Origin: CAVTAV01 sp963732795
GTDB taxonomy: Bacteria > Pseudomonadota > Alphaproteobacteria > CAVTAV01
Length of the DNA stretch: 64,000 nucleotides
Reading direction: 5' to 3'
Assembly (NCBI GenBank): GCA_963732795.1
Contig: CAVTAV010000006.1
Span: 372,001 to 436,000, forward strand
In this document: positions 9,877 through 20,302 of the stretch, piece by piece
How positions within the stretch are numbered: the first letter of the stretch is position 1
Layout: each line of letters opens with the position of its first letter
Notes under the pieces: model-generated
What the model was told of the DNA's origin: nothing
The model's database searches: none
What the model saw: the letters and a program-made list of their open reading frames with translations, nothing else
Program-made: the position numbers and the translations under genes

Positions 9877-12800
9877 TCAGCCCGGCAGCAACCCATGGAA
9901 GTGGCGCGCCGCGAAGCCGAGTTTGCCGACGGTGACGGCGCCGCCGGCTTTGTATTCGGCAATCAGGGCGAGGGCACGTTCGATGGGGCGGGCGCGGGAA
10001 TCGGCCCATTCGTCGACCGCGGCGGCGCCCTGGGCGGTGCGGCCGGAGAGGATCGTCTTGGTCAGCGTCCGCTGCTGGGAATAGAGGTCGTCGATGATGC
10101 CGGCGATGGCGAGGCGCTCCCAATGGTCGTCCGACGTGATCTGCTCGCCCGCCGCGCGCAGCCAGTCATAGCCGAGCCGCGCGCCGACCGCGAAATAGGC
10201 CCGGCCCACATCGCCGACCTCGCGGCCGAGCTCGTTGGCGACATGGACGATGTCGGCGGCGGAGGCGAGCGGCTCGAGGCAGACGATCTCGCGCGCGGTC
10301 CCTTCCGGCACGCCGTGCTCGACATAAGTGGAGATGCGCTCGTTGAAGGTCTCGACCTGGGTGTCGGTCAGGATTTCCGCGGCGTCGCGCTTCAGCTCCT
10401 CGATGCCGGGCGAGAAGGCCGTGATGGTCTCGGCCAGATCCATCGGCTGCGGCCGGTTGCGCAGGAACCACAGCGTGGACCGGTGCATTAGGCCGACGAT
10501 CTCCATCAGCATCAGATACTGAATCGAGGTCGGCACCCGGTTGTCCAGCGCATGGATATCGCCCCAGAGCGGGCTCAGCTTGAAGACGTTGCGGGTCGCG
10601 ATATAGCCGCGCGCGACCTCGGCATAATCCGCGCCGGTCTCCTCCTGGATGCGATAGACGAAGGTCGGTCCGCCCTGATTGATGATCTCGTTGGAGATCA
10701 CGGTGGCGGCGATCTCGCGGCGCAGCCGATGGGCCTTGATCGCGGTCTCGAATTTCTCGCGGAGCGGGGCCGGGAAATAACCGCTGACATCCCCGGCGAC
10801 CGCCGGATCGTCGGCAATATCGGCTTTTACCAGCGCCGCGAAGAGATCCATCTTGGAATAGGCGAGCAGCACGGCGAGTTCCGGCCTGGTGAGCGATTCA
10901 TGCTCGTTGATGAGCTCGGCCAAGGCCTCGTCGTCGGGCAGGAACTCGACCGTCCGGTTGAGAATCTCGGCGCGCTCCAGCGCCCGCATGAAGCGGATCT
11001 GGCGCTGGAATACCTTCTGCCCCAAGGTCTCGGTGACCGAGAGCACCTGGGTCTGGAAGTAGTTGTCGGCGAGGACATGGGCCGCGACCTCGTCGGTCAT
11101 ATCGGCCAAGCAGCCGGTCGCGCTGCTTCTCGGTCATCTCGCCGTCGGCCACCACGGCATTCAGCAGGATCTTGATATTGACCTCGTGGTCGGAGCAGTC
11201 GACGCCGGCCGAATTGTCGATCGCGTCGGTGTTGATGCGGCCGCCATGGCGGGCATATTCGATGCGGCCGCATTGGGTGAAGCCGAGATTGCCGCCCTCG
11301 CCGACGACCTTGAATTTGAGATCCCGGCCATCGACCCGGACGGCGTCATTGGCGCGGTCGCCGGCCTCGGCGTGGGTCTCGTCATGGGCCTTGCAATAGG
11401 TCCCGATGCCGCCGACCCAGAGGAGATCGGCGTGAGAGCGCAGCACCGCCTTGATTAACTCGGCCGGCGTCATCCGGTCATGCTCGGTGCCGAGCAGCGT
11501 CTTCATCTCGGGCGTGAGAACGATGGATTTGAGCGAGCGCGCGAACACGCCGCCGCCTTTGGAGATGAGATCCGCGTTGTAATCCGCCCAGGACGAGCGC
11601 GGCATCGAGAACAGGCGTTCGCGCTCGACATAGCTCGCCATCGGATCGGGCTCGGGATCGATGAAGACATGGCGATGATCGAAGGCCGCGACCAGCTTGA
11701 TCTGGCGCGACATCAGCATGCCGTTGCCGAACACGTCGCCCGACATATCGCCGATGCCGACCACCCGGATCGGCTTCTTCTGGACGTCGATGCCGATCTC
11801 GCGGAAATGGCGCTGCACGCTGATCCAGGCGCCGCGCGCGGTGATGCCCATCTTCTTATGGTCGTAGCCGGCCGAGCCGCCGGAGGCGAACGCATCGCCG
11901 AGCCAGAAGCTATGCTCCTTGGCGACGCCGTTCGCGATGTCGGAGAAGCTCGCCGTGCCCTTGTCCGCCGCGACCACCAGATAGGGATCGTCGGCGTCGT
12001 GGCGCACCACGCGCTCGGGCGGGGCGATCTCGCCCTTGACCAGATTGTCGGTGAGGTCGAGCAAGCTCGAGATGAAGATCTTGTAGCACTCGATACCCTC
12101 GGCCATTACCACGTCGCGGTCGCCCTGGGGCATGCGTTTGGGGAAGAAGCCGCCCTTGGCGCCGACCGGCACGATGACCGTGTTCTTGACCCGCTGCGCC
12201 TTCATGAGACCGAGAATTTCGGTGCGGTAATCCTCGCGCCGGTCCGACCAGCGGATGCCGCCGCGCGCCACCTTGCCGTCGCGCAGATGGATGCCTTCGA
12301 CCCGCGGCGAGAACACGAAGATCTCGACATGGGGCCGCGGCAGGGGCATTTCGTCGAGCCCGGCGGAATTCAGCTTGAAGGAGAGCTGCGGCTTGGGCTC
12401 GCCGCGCTCGTCGCGCTGGAAATAGTTGGTGCGCAGGGTCGATTGCACGACATTGAGATAGCGCCGGAGGATGCGGTCCTCGTCGAGGCTCGACACTTTC
12501 TCCAGCAGCTCCTCGATGGTTCTGGCGCTGCCGTCGGCGCCGGCCTTGCGGTCCTTCTCGGTGCCGTCGAAATCGGGATCGAAGCGGGTCAGGAAGAACT
12601 GGACCAGGAGCGAGGCGATTTCGGGGTTCCGGGTAAGAGTCTCCTGGACATAGGGCGGGCTGAAGGTGAGGCCGATTTGTCTCAAATAAGCGAAGCAGGC
12701 GCGTAGAATGACGGTCTGGCGCCAATCGAGCCCCGCCTTCAGGACAAGCGCATTGAAGCCGTCGTCGTCGACCTCGCCGGACCAGACCCGCGCCAGGGTC

Positions 12801-14737
12801 GCCTCCAGCCGGTTGCGGCAGTCGGAGAGATTGATCTCGCCGCCGTCGCGGTCCTCCATGCGGAAGTCGTGAATCCAAAATTCGCTGTCGTCGTCGGTCT
12901 TGACCTCATAGGCCTGCTCGCCGAGCACCTTGAGCCCGACATGCTCGAGCATGGGCAGGCAGTCGCTCAACGGGATCAGCGAGCCGGCGTGATAGATCTT
13001 GAGCCGGAGCTGGCTCGCGGGATCCTCGACCGGCCGGTAGAAATTGAACGACACATCGCCTTCTTCCTTGAGGCCGTAGATCCGCTCGATGTCGAACAGC
13101 GCGAGCTCGGGGCCGAACATGTCGCGATAGCCCGGCGAGAAGGCCTGGGCGAAGCGGTTCGCGATCCGGTTGCCCCGCGCCTCGCCATGCTGGGCGACGA
13201 GCGCGTCATGCAGCCGGTCGCCCCAGCTTCGCGCCGCCTCCGCGATCTGCTCGTTGACCGAACCGACATCGACGCTCGGCACCTCGCCGGGCTTGGTCTT
13301 GACGATGAAATGGATGCGCGCCAGCACCGAGTCGCCGACCGTGGTGTAGAAGGCCGAGATCGCGCCGTCGAAGGAATCGCAGAGGATGTCGGAGATCGTC
13401 ACGCGAAGATCGGTGTCGTAGACCTCGCGCGGCACATAGACCAGCGCCGAGACATAGCGCTCGAACTTGTCGTAGCGGAAGAACGCCTTGGCGCGCGGCC
13501 GCTCCTGCAGCCGGAGCACGCCGATCGAGACGTCGAGCAGCGTTTCCTCGTCGATCTGGAACAGCTCGTCGCGCGGATAGGTCTCCAGGACATTGAGGAG
13601 CGCCTTGCCGTCATGGCTGTTGGGCAGGAAATTCGCCCGTTCCAGCATATGGCGTACCTTGCGCCTGAGCACCGGAATCGCGCGCGGGCTCAGATTGTAG
13701 GCGGCCGAGGTGAACAACCCGACGAAGCGATGCTCGCCCTTGAGCTTGCCTTTGGCATCGAGCCGCTTGACGCTGACATAGTCCATATGCACGGAGCGGT
13801 GGACCGTCGCGCGCACATTGGCCTTGGTGATGATCATCAGCTCGGGCAGCTGTAGAAAATCGCTCACCTCGGGCGAGAGCACCGCCAACTCCTCGGCGGA
13901 TTCCAGCACATGCCGCTCCGGGTCCCGCAGGATACCGAGGCCCGAATTCTCCACAGCCTTCACCGTCGCGCCGCCGCGCTTTCCGAGATGCTCGTATTCG
14001 CGGTAGCCGAGGAAGGTGAAGTTGTTGTCGCCGAGCCATTTCAGGAAATCGACGGTCTCCTTGACCTCGTCCTTCGCCACCTTGGGCGGCTCGTTTTCGA
14101 GCGAAGCGATCACGTCATTGAGCCGACCCGAAATCGTCCGCCAGTCCTCGACCGAGACGCGCACATCGGCGAGCACCAGGCGCAGGCGCTCTTCGATCTC
14201 GGCCAGGACCTTGGGCTCGATCTGCTCGTCGATCTCGATATGCATGATCGATTCGAGCGTCGCGCCCACCTTGCGCGCTTCTTCGTCCGCGCCGACGCCC
14301 GAGCGGTCGAACACGCGGGTGAGCCGGCCCTCGGAATCGCGGCAGACATACATGGTCGGATGAATGACCAGATGGACCTTGTGCTTCAGATAGGCGAGCG
14401 CGTTGCCGACGGAATCGACCAGGAACGGCATATCGTCATTGATGATCTGGATGACCGTATGGGTCGAGCTCCAGCCGTGCTCGGAGAGATTGGGATTGAG
14501 GATCTGGATATTGACCGCGGCCGGCGCGCGCTTCGCGGCGAGCTTCCAGGCCGAGAGCGCTGCGCCATAGAGCGTCTCGACCGGGATCTCGACGACGTCG
14601 TCCGGCGAGGCGTTGGCGTAATAGAGCTTGATGAACTCGGTGACGGTCTTGGCTTCGTCGGGGCCGAGCCGGCTTTCGGCGTAGGTGAGGACCTTGCCGA
14701 TATGAGCGATCTTGGGCTTCCAGGATTCGTGGGTCAC
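9877..14737 (-). CDS. gdhB: NAD-specific glutamate dehydrogenase, large (180 kDa) class, one +1 frameshift
   Basis: About 1,620 residues, the size of the GDH2 class first described in Streptomyces, Pseudomonas and Caulobacter. It oxidises glutamate to 2-oxoglutarate and ammonia with NAD. An N-terminal ACT-like regulatory region is followed by the catalytic domain near residue 800-1100 (GGIRWSDRREDYRTEILGLM, VGAKGGFF with the substrate Lys, VAADKGTASFSDIAN, VVGIGDMSGDVFGNGM). A long C-terminal domain follows. One extra base near 11108 moves the last 410 codons into the next frame. The start is GTG at 14737, where it overlaps an unusable ATG. This is the main catabolic counterpart to the GlnK/AmtB ammonium system at 45 kb. 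Confidence 0.95.
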
Positions 14738-14831
14738 ATGTTCACCCGCGCGAAAGGGGCCTAGCCATCGGACGAGCCGCGGCAGACCAGCGGTAAAGCA
14801 GGGCTATTGCCGATTTATGAACCGCCGCGGT

Positions 14832-14861
14832 CCGGCCCGTTAACCATATTGTTAAGGCCGG
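14832..14861. promoter_or_regulatory. CtrA-like half-site inside an inverted repeat
   Basis: TTAACCAT at 14840-14847 is the 8-base CtrA half-site. The TTAAC/GTTAA pair at 14840-14844 and 14851-14855 is flanked by GGCC on both sides, making a possible stem-loop. The spacing between the TTAA elements is 8, not the canonical 7. It lies about 100 bases upstream of the glutamate dehydrogenase start and could be either an operator or the end of the PAS gene transcript. Confidence 0.3.
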
Positions 14862-14901
14862 GGCGGGGGTGAGATCAAGTTTCGGGGATGGGCGCGACGT
14901 C

Positions 14902-16215
14902 TTAGGAGACCTTGGATTGGGCCGAGGACGCTTCGGCTTCGGGCTGGGGAGCGTTCTCGTTGGCGGGCTCGTCGGAGTCTTCCTCGGCGTCGCCGACCGG
15001 CGCCGAAACCCCGATCGCGGCCCGGCGCAGCACGCCCTCGATCAGATTGGGTTTCTCGTGCAGGACCTTGACGAGCTCGACGCCGTGGCCGTCCGGTTCG
15101 CGCCGGGCGAGGATCAGAACGAATTCTTCGCCCGGTTCAAGCTCGACATCGTCCAAATGCCCGAGCGCCGGCTGACCGCGCAGGATCGACCGGGCATAGG
15201 CGATCGAATCCCAGGCTTCGCCACGCTCGGCCCGGCGGGCGGCGCGTTCCGCCGCGACGCAGGCCTTGATGCCCCCCGGCTCGTTCTCGAGGAACCCCTT
15301 GAAATCCTGGCGCGGAATCTCACGGCGCAGACCGTATGCAAGCGTCGCCGCATATTCCGAAATCCGCGTCTTGTCGTAATCGACGCCGAAGACCAGCTTG
15401 ACCACCGGCGTATAGGGCGCGTTCTCGCGCACCTCGATCCCGGCATCGGCGAGAAGCGCCGCATAGGCCTCGGGCGCGGCCTCGGCCTCGAAGCGGAAGC
15501 CATAGGCCTCGGCGAGGGCGGTGTAGAGCGCCTCGCGTGAGCGCTTCATGCTCTCGGTCGCCTCGCGGGCGAGATGGCGGCAGCGGGTCAAGGAGTCGAC
15601 GAGCGCGGTCGCGTCGGCAAGCGCCGGCGGCGCATCGCCCTCAGAAACAGGGGCTTCCTGAGGAGGAACGTCAGGCAGGGTAGCTTCGGGGAGGGCGGCA
15701 TCCGGCGTCTCTGCGGGGGGCTCCAAGACGTCCTCGGCTTCCTTGACCTTGAAGTTGATCGCGCCGACCACGAAGTCGATGGTCTCGCCGTCGTCGCTGA
15801 ACGGCAGGACGACGCCGCGATAGAGAATGGTCTCGCCATTGTCGCTGTCGTATTCGGCTTCGATGCCGACCGGGGCGCCATTGGCGACGCATTCGAGATA
15901 ATGCTCGGAGATGCGGCCGAACAGGCTGCGCTTGGCAATGGACGCGACGCTGTCGCCGGCTTGGGCAATGGTGCCGTTTTCGGACAGGATTTCGCCGACG
16001 AAACGAATGACCGGCTGGTCGACGGCGGCCCCGACATCGAGCACGAAGCAGGTCGATTTGACCTCTTCGAGCCGTGCGTGGTCGATATCCGTCAGCGACG
16101 GAAAATGCCGATCGCCACGAAGCTCCTCCCAATAGGCAGCTAACCGATTGATCATGCGCCGCTCCGAGCCGGATTTGAGGTCGATCCGCGTTGCCTCCGC
16201 CGTCGTATCGCTCAT
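14902..16215 (-). CDS. PAS_5-domain protein with a long uncharacterised C-terminal part
   Basis: A 437-residue soluble protein. Residues about 15-155 (LAAYWEELRGDRHFPSLTDID, then FVLDVG and ILYRGVVLPFSDDG) match the PAS_5 family of small-molecule sensing domains common in alphaproteobacteria. A Pro/Glu-rich linker (residues about 160-205) joins it to a charged domain (DSLTRCRHLAREATESMKRS..., GLRREIPRQDFKGFLENEPGG) that I cannot assign. The end is acidic and low in complexity. The ATG at 16215 was chosen over an in-frame GTG at 16227. A CtrA-like motif lies 74-88 bases upstream. No output domain such as GGDEF or kinase is visible. Confidence 0.75.
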   Translation of the reverse strand: MSDTTAEATRIDLKSGSERRMINRLAAYWEELRGDRHFPSLTDIDHARLEEVKSTCFVLDVGAAVDQPVIRFVGEILSENGTIAQAGDSVASIAKRSLFGRISEHYLECVANGAPVGIEAEYDSDNGETILYRGVVLPFSDDGETIDFVVGAINFKVKEAEDVLEPPAETPDAALPEATLPDVPPQEAPVSEGDAPPALADATALVDSLTRCRHLAREATESMKRSREALYTALAEAYGFRFEAEAAPEAYAALLADAGIEVRENAPYTPVVKLVFGVDYDKTRISEYAATLAYGLRREIPRQDFKGFLENEPGGIKACVAAERAARRAERGEAWDSIAYARSILRGQPALGHLDDVELEPGEEFVLILARREPDGHGVELVKVLHEKPNLIEGVLRRAAIGVSAPVGDAEEDSDEPANENAPQPEAEASSAQSKVS

Positions 16216-16241
16216 ACGAAGTCCCACAACTGATACACGTT

Positions 16242-16263
16242 GCGGGTCCGCGCGAGGACCCGC
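16242..16263. other. perfect stem-loop between two genes
   Basis: GCGGGTCC at 16242-16249 and GGACCCGC at 16256-16263 form an 8-bp stem with a 6-base loop. It sits between the stop of the Pro-rich secreted protein gene (16300) and the PAS gene start (16215). It has no T-tract in either direction, so it is not a classical terminator. It may lie in the PAS mRNA leader. Confidence 0.5.
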
Positions 16264-16288
16264 TCTGCCGAGCCTAACGGGCGGTCGG

Positions 16289-16303
16289 TTAACCTCGGGT
16301 TAA
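16289..16303. promoter_or_regulatory. candidate CtrA box, TTAA-N7-TTAA
   Basis: TTAACCTCGGGTTAA has the exact TTAA-N7-TTAA spacing of the CtrA consensus. It overlaps the stop codon of the upstream gene and lies 74-88 bases upstream of the PAS_5 gene start, a usual position for a regulator. Chance occurrence is possible, but TTAA is rare in sequence this GC-rich. Confidence 0.45.
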
Positions 16304-17364
16304 TCTTGTTGGGAGGCCGGGGGGATGCCTTGCGGCGGGGCGGGTGCCGGGGGGTTAGGTACCGCGCCGGGTGGGGCGTTCTGAGCGTCCGCCGGGGCGG
16401 CGCCGGGAGAGGCCGTCAGACCCTGGGCCACGCCCGGGAGCGGGGTATAGATCGAGGGTGAGAAGCCGGGCGTCGCGCCGGGGCAGGCCGCGAAGGAATG
16501 GATGCTCGGCCCGCCGCTCGCCCCCGGCCGGAAGCCGCTCAGCCAGACCAGGGCCTGGCCGGCGACCGGATCGTCGATCGTCATCCGCCCGCGATCCAGG
16601 GCCGGGCTGGGTTCCAGCACCCAGGCGGTGCTGGTAACGCAGGCCACCTGGACTTGGCCGGGGCCGGTCGGCGCCGTACCCGGCTGGACCTGTTGGCCGA
16701 AGGGCGTGGCGGGCGTCGACGGGGTCGCGGGCGTGTCGGAAAAGGCGTCTTGCCGGCCTGGCGGCGGCGAAAGCGGCGTCTGCTGGATCGACCCGCCATT
16801 ATCGCCCTGTCCCGCGCCGGGCGCGGATCGGTTCGGAACCGTATCGAATGCCGGTTCAGCCGCACGAGCCTCGGGATATTGCATCACGGCGGTGAGCTTG
16901 GCGAGGAAGCGGAGCCCGTCTCGGGCATTCTGGACCCGGGCCTGGACTGCGCGCACCCGGGCGGTCACATCGTCCGCCGCCGGATCGTCCGGGCCGGGGA
17001 GGAATGCCGCCGCGGCCGACCAGGCAATCCAGTTCTGAGTGTTGGCGAGGCCGATCTTGTCATAGGCCGTACTCACATCGCCTTCGATGGTGGCGACGGT
17101 GACCGCGAGATCGCAGGCCGAAAGCTGGCTTTCGGCATAGGCGGCGATCTGGTCGAGCGACAGCTTCCAGTCCGGCCGGTAGGTCGCGCCGCAGGCAAGC
17201 CCGGCATAGGGTTCCGGCAGGTTCAGGAAAACGCCCGGTTGAGCAGGGGCAGCCTGGGTCGCGTCGTTCTGCCCTTGAGCGAATGCGCTCGCCGCCCAGA
17301 CCATACACCCGAGAGCCAGCGCCGCTGCGATGCTCTCTCTCACTCGATCGCGATACGCACCCAT
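16300..17364 (-). CDS. secreted Pro/Ala/Gly-rich protein, unknown
   Basis: A 354-residue protein with a clear Sec signal peptide (ESIAAALALGCMVWAASAFA, cut near residue 29). The N-terminal 160 residues look folded, with several Cys (LACGATY, LSACDLA). A long Pro/Thr/Gly-rich region follows, and the C-terminal part contains VACVTSTAWVLEPSPALDRG and FAACPGATPGFSPS. The last 50 residues are low-complexity Pro/Ala. Likely periplasmic or cell-surface. I recognise no family. It ends at a CtrA-like motif upstream of the PAS gene. Confidence 0.65.
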   Translation of the reverse strand: MGAYRDRVRESIAAALALGCMVWAASAFAQGQNDATQAAPAQPGVFLNLPEPYAGLACGATYRPDWKLSLDQIAAYAESQLSACDLAVTVATIEGDVSTAYDKIGLANTQNWIAWSAAAAFLPGPDDPAADDVTARVRAVQARVQNARDGLRFLAKLTAVMQYPEARAAEPAFDTVPNRSAPGAGQGDNGGSIQQTPLSPPPGRQDAFSDTPATPSTPATPFGQQVQPGTAPTGPGQVQVACVTSTAWVLEPSPALDRGRMTIDDPVAGQALVWLSGFRPGASGGPSIHSFAACPGATPGFSPSIYTPLPGVAQGLTASPGAAPADAQNAPPGAVPNPPAPAPPQGIPPASQQD

Positions 17365-17372
17365 GCCTCGCC

Positions 17373-18041
17373 CTACTCCGCCGCCCGGTCGGGCAGGCCT
17401 TCCATGCCACGAAGCTGATGGCGGCTCTCTCCCGGCCGCTTCATCTCGAACACGGACTCGACCGAGGTGTAGTTATAATAGCCGAGCCGGGCGAGGGGCC
17501 GGATCTTCACGACATCGATCCGGCCGTCCTTGGTGATCACATCGTCGCGGATATGGATGAGGATCACCTTGCCGATCACCATGTCGACCGTGCCCATGGC
17601 GCCGTTTCCCGGCAACCGCACGGTCTGCATATAGACGCATTCGAACTGGATCGGGGAATCGGCGACCCGCGGCGGCTTCACCCTTGTCGATTTCGCCTTG
17701 GCGAGGCCGATGAGCCCGAACTCGTCGACCGCCGGCTCGACCATCTTGGACGACAGATTGACGGCCTCGCGCAGATCGTAGGTCGCCATGTTCCAGACGA
17801 ACTCGCCGGTCGCCTCGACATTGACGACCGAATCCTTGCGCCGCCCCTCCGGCGTCTGGTTGGCCGAGAACATGACCATCGGCGGATCGTAGGTCAGCAT
17901 CTGGAACTGGCTGTAGGGCGCCAGATTATCGATGCCGTCCTTGCTCGTGGTCGAAATCCAGCCGATCGGGCGCGGGACGACGCAGGACTTGAACGGGTTA
18001 TAGGCAAGTCCGTGGTCGTCCAGCGCTGGATCATACTGCAT
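17373..18041 (-). CDS. flavin reductase family protein (FMN-binding split barrel)
   Basis: A 222-residue protein of the flavin reductase-like domain family. The N-terminal YNPFKSCVVPRPIGWISTTS and the DNLAPYSQFQMLTYDPPMVMFS segment match the FMN-binding half. Members reduce FMN with NAD(P)H for partner monooxygenases, or act as stand-alone FMN proteins. The ATG at 18041 is just downstream of the propeller gene that ends at 18060, so the three genes from 20221 to 17373 may form one transcript. Partner and substrate are unknown. Confidence 0.85.
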   Translation of the reverse strand: MQYDPALDDHGLAYNPFKSCVVPRPIGWISTTSKDGIDNLAPYSQFQMLTYDPPMVMFSANQTPEGRRKDSVVNVEATGEFVWNMATYDLREAVNLSSKMVEPAVDEFGLIGLAKAKSTRVKPPRVADSPIQFECVYMQTVRLPGNGAMGTVDMVIGKVILIHIRDDVITKDGRIDVVKIRPLARLGYYNYTSVESVFEMKRPGESRHQLRGMEGLPDRAAE

Positions 18042-18059
18042 GCGAAACGATCCCTTCTT

Positions 18060-19139
18060 CTACTCGTTGATCGGCATATAACCGACATGGTCACCGCGCG
18101 GCGCGCCGACCCAAAGGTCGCCGTCCGCGATCGTGCCGACGCTGATCGAGGGCATCGGGCCCTTGCCGTCCATCATGGCGATTTCCTTGGCGGCCATGGT
18201 ATCGGGATCGATCTCATAGACTTTCCAGCCCGCCGGGCCGCCCGCGCCGGGGGCCGCCGCGATGCCGCCGGCCGCCAGAAGCTTGCCGTTCGGGCCCCAA
18301 TGGACGTTGTCGACAAGGATGTCGAGCTTGGCCGAGGCGCCGGCCATCGGGTGGTCGCCGAGCGCATATTTGACCACCTCGTGCTTGCCCATGACGGCGA
18401 GATACATGGTCTTGCCGTCCTTCGAGATCTCGATGCCGTTCGGCCCCGAGGTCGCCGTACCCGGCACTTCCTTCACCGCCGCATCGCCCGGATGCCATTC
18501 CCAGACCACGCCCGTCACCTTGCCCTGCATGATGCCGGCGAAGGCGTTCTTTTCGGAGGGATCCATGAACTTGGTCACGACGAAGCCGCCGTCGGGCAGG
18601 ATCGCGACCGAATTCGAGAAGGTGTGCTCCGGCATGGGCAGAGGCACGCAGCCGACCCAGGTCAGGGACGGCTTGGCGCCGGAGGCATCCAATTCGAAGG
18701 CCTCGACCGCTTCGCGCGCGCCGTGGCTGGTGATGTACATCTTGTAATGCCCGGCCTGCGCTTCCGGCCGCAGCGAGAGGCCATGGGCCGAGAACTTGGT
18801 GACATCCAGCGGCCCCGGGCAGGCGCCGAACATCTTCTTGTTCAGCATCATGTGCGGATTGTCGCCGGGGAACAGCACCTCGAAGGTCTTGGCCTTGCCG
18901 TCGATCAGATAGAAATGCCCGGACGTGTTCTGGCCCGACATGCCGCCGGAGATGATCCATTTGGTCCCCGGAATCGGCATCAGATCCTCCGGACCGTTCA
19001 GGCCGCAAAGGAACTTCATCTTGCCATAGGCCGCGCAGGAGTCGGCTTCCGCCGCCTCTGCCTTCGACCCTGTGAAACTCATCACCGAGGCCACGGCCAT
19101 GCCGGCCACGGCCAGACTCAACAATGCCGCTTTTCTCAT
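18060..19139 (-). CDS. secreted beta-propeller (SMP-30-like) protein, paralogue 1
   Basis: A 359-residue exported protein with signal peptide MRKAALLSLAVAGMAVASVM...AEA. Repeated strand motifs (GPEDLMPIPGTKWIISGGMSG, GHFYLIDGKAKTFEVLFP, DGGFVVTKFMDPSE, SGPNGIEISKDGKTMYLAV, VHWGPNGKLLAAGG) suggest a six-bladed propeller of the SMP-30/gluconolactonase type. Two paired Cys (CAAYGKMKFLCG, ACPG/VGCVP) suggest disulfides. It is a tandem paralogue of the next gene, with the same order of motifs. The reaction, if any, is unknown; lactonase or quinoprotein-like roles are possible. Confidence 0.75.
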   Translation of the reverse strand: MRKAALLSLAVAGMAVASVMSFTGSKAEAAEADSCAAYGKMKFLCGLNGPEDLMPIPGTKWIISGGMSGQNTSGHFYLIDGKAKTFEVLFPGDNPHMMLNKKMFGACPGPLDVTKFSAHGLSLRPEAQAGHYKMYITSHGAREAVEAFELDASGAKPSLTWVGCVPLPMPEHTFSNSVAILPDGGFVVTKFMDPSEKNAFAGIMQGKVTGVVWEWHPGDAAVKEVPGTATSGPNGIEISKDGKTMYLAVMGKHEVVKYALGDHPMAGASAKLDILVDNVHWGPNGKLLAAGGIAAAPGAGGPAGWKVYEIDPDTMAAKEIAMMDGKGPMPSISVGTIADGDLWVGAPRGDHVGYMPINE

Positions 19140-19164
19140 CGTCGCTCTCCCTTATCGAGCCCAT

Positions 19165-20221
19165 TCATTGCAGTTTTTCGTATCCCACCCGGTCGCCGCG
19201 ATAGACGCCGAGCCAAAGCGTATCGCCGACCTGGATCGCATTGCTCACGCCCTGGAAGATCGAGTCCGGCGCGCCGCTCGCGACCTTGGTCGTCTTGAGC
19301 GTCTCGGGATCCATCTTCAGCACGGTCCAGCCCTTGAAGTTCGGAATGCTGCCCTTGGCGGTCACCTTGCCGTTCTGGCCCGCGACCAGCAGCGTGCCGT
19401 CGGGCGCCCAGCGGATATTGTCGGGCGAGAAGTCGAGATCGACGACCTTCTTCTGGCGCGTGCCGATGCCGCGCGAGAACCGCACGACCTTCTGACCGCC
19501 CCAGGCATCGACATAATACCACTTGCCGTCCTTGGACACGGCGACGCCGTTCGCGCCAGCGACGCTGGTGTCGGGCACTTCCGTGATGCCGACCTGTGTG
19601 TGCCATTCATAAAGGCCGCCTGTCGGATGGCCCTCGAACACGGAGGCGATGCCGCTCTTGTCATTGGTGTCGTAGAACTTGGTGTAGACGAAGCCTTCCT
19701 TGGGCAGGAAGGCGACCGAATTCACGAAGGTGCCCGGCGGGATGATTACGCAGCCGATCCAGGTGATCGCCGGCTTGCCTCCGCTCGTGTCGAGATCGAA
19801 AACCTCGATCGATTCCCGCCCGCCATGATTGACCGATAGAAGCTCGAACTTGTTGGGGCCGGTCTGTTTGAGCGCGATGCCGTGGGCGCCGAATTTGTCC
19901 GGGTCCGCCGGGCCGGGGCATTTGAAAAAGTCCGTCTTGTCCGGCACGGTTTGGGCGTCGGGGCTCGGATAGAGCACCGACCAGGATTTCGTCTTGGCAT
20001 CGATCAGGTGCAGCTTGCCGGGCTCGTTGCCCTCGCTCATGCCGCTGCCGACGATCCAGTTCGTGCCGGGAATGAGCTGCATGTCCTCGACCGCGGTCGG
20101 GCCGCAGACGAAATGTAGAGTGCCTTCCGGCGCGCAGGTGCCGTTCTCGGCCGCGCGCGGCGCGCTGTTCCCCATCGCCAGCACCGCGACGAATCACGCC
20201 CAACGCCAAGTACCGCTTCAT
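19165..20221 (-). CDS. secreted beta-propeller (SMP-30-like) protein, paralogue 2, one +1 frameshift
   Basis: About 350 residues. The start MKRYLALGV at 20221 begins a signal peptide that continues, after one extra base near 20192, as AVLAMGNSAPRAA. The mature part parallels its neighbour: CAPEGTLHFVCGPTAVEDMQLIPGTNWIVGSGMSEG, FFKCPGPADPDKFGAHGIAL, FVNSVAFLPKEGFVYTKF, AGANGVAVSKDGKWYYVDAW, IRWAPDGTLLVAGQNGK. The shared CPGP-D..KF.AHG block is a distinctive family signature. Both paralogues lack an obvious membrane anchor. Tandem duplication and divergence is the simplest history. Confidence 0.75.
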
Positions 20222-20302
20222 GATCCCGTCTCCCTCACCCCGCAACTGCCCCAATCATTGCCGCGCATCATGGCGTGAATGGGGCATTGTCTCAACGGGT
20301 TG

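Noticed and set aside
17283..19298. 671-residue open frame on the plus strand
   Set aside because: It lies antisense to the secreted protein, flavin reductase and propeller genes, is very rich in Arg/His/Asp with no domain, and is a typical high-GC shadow of those genes.
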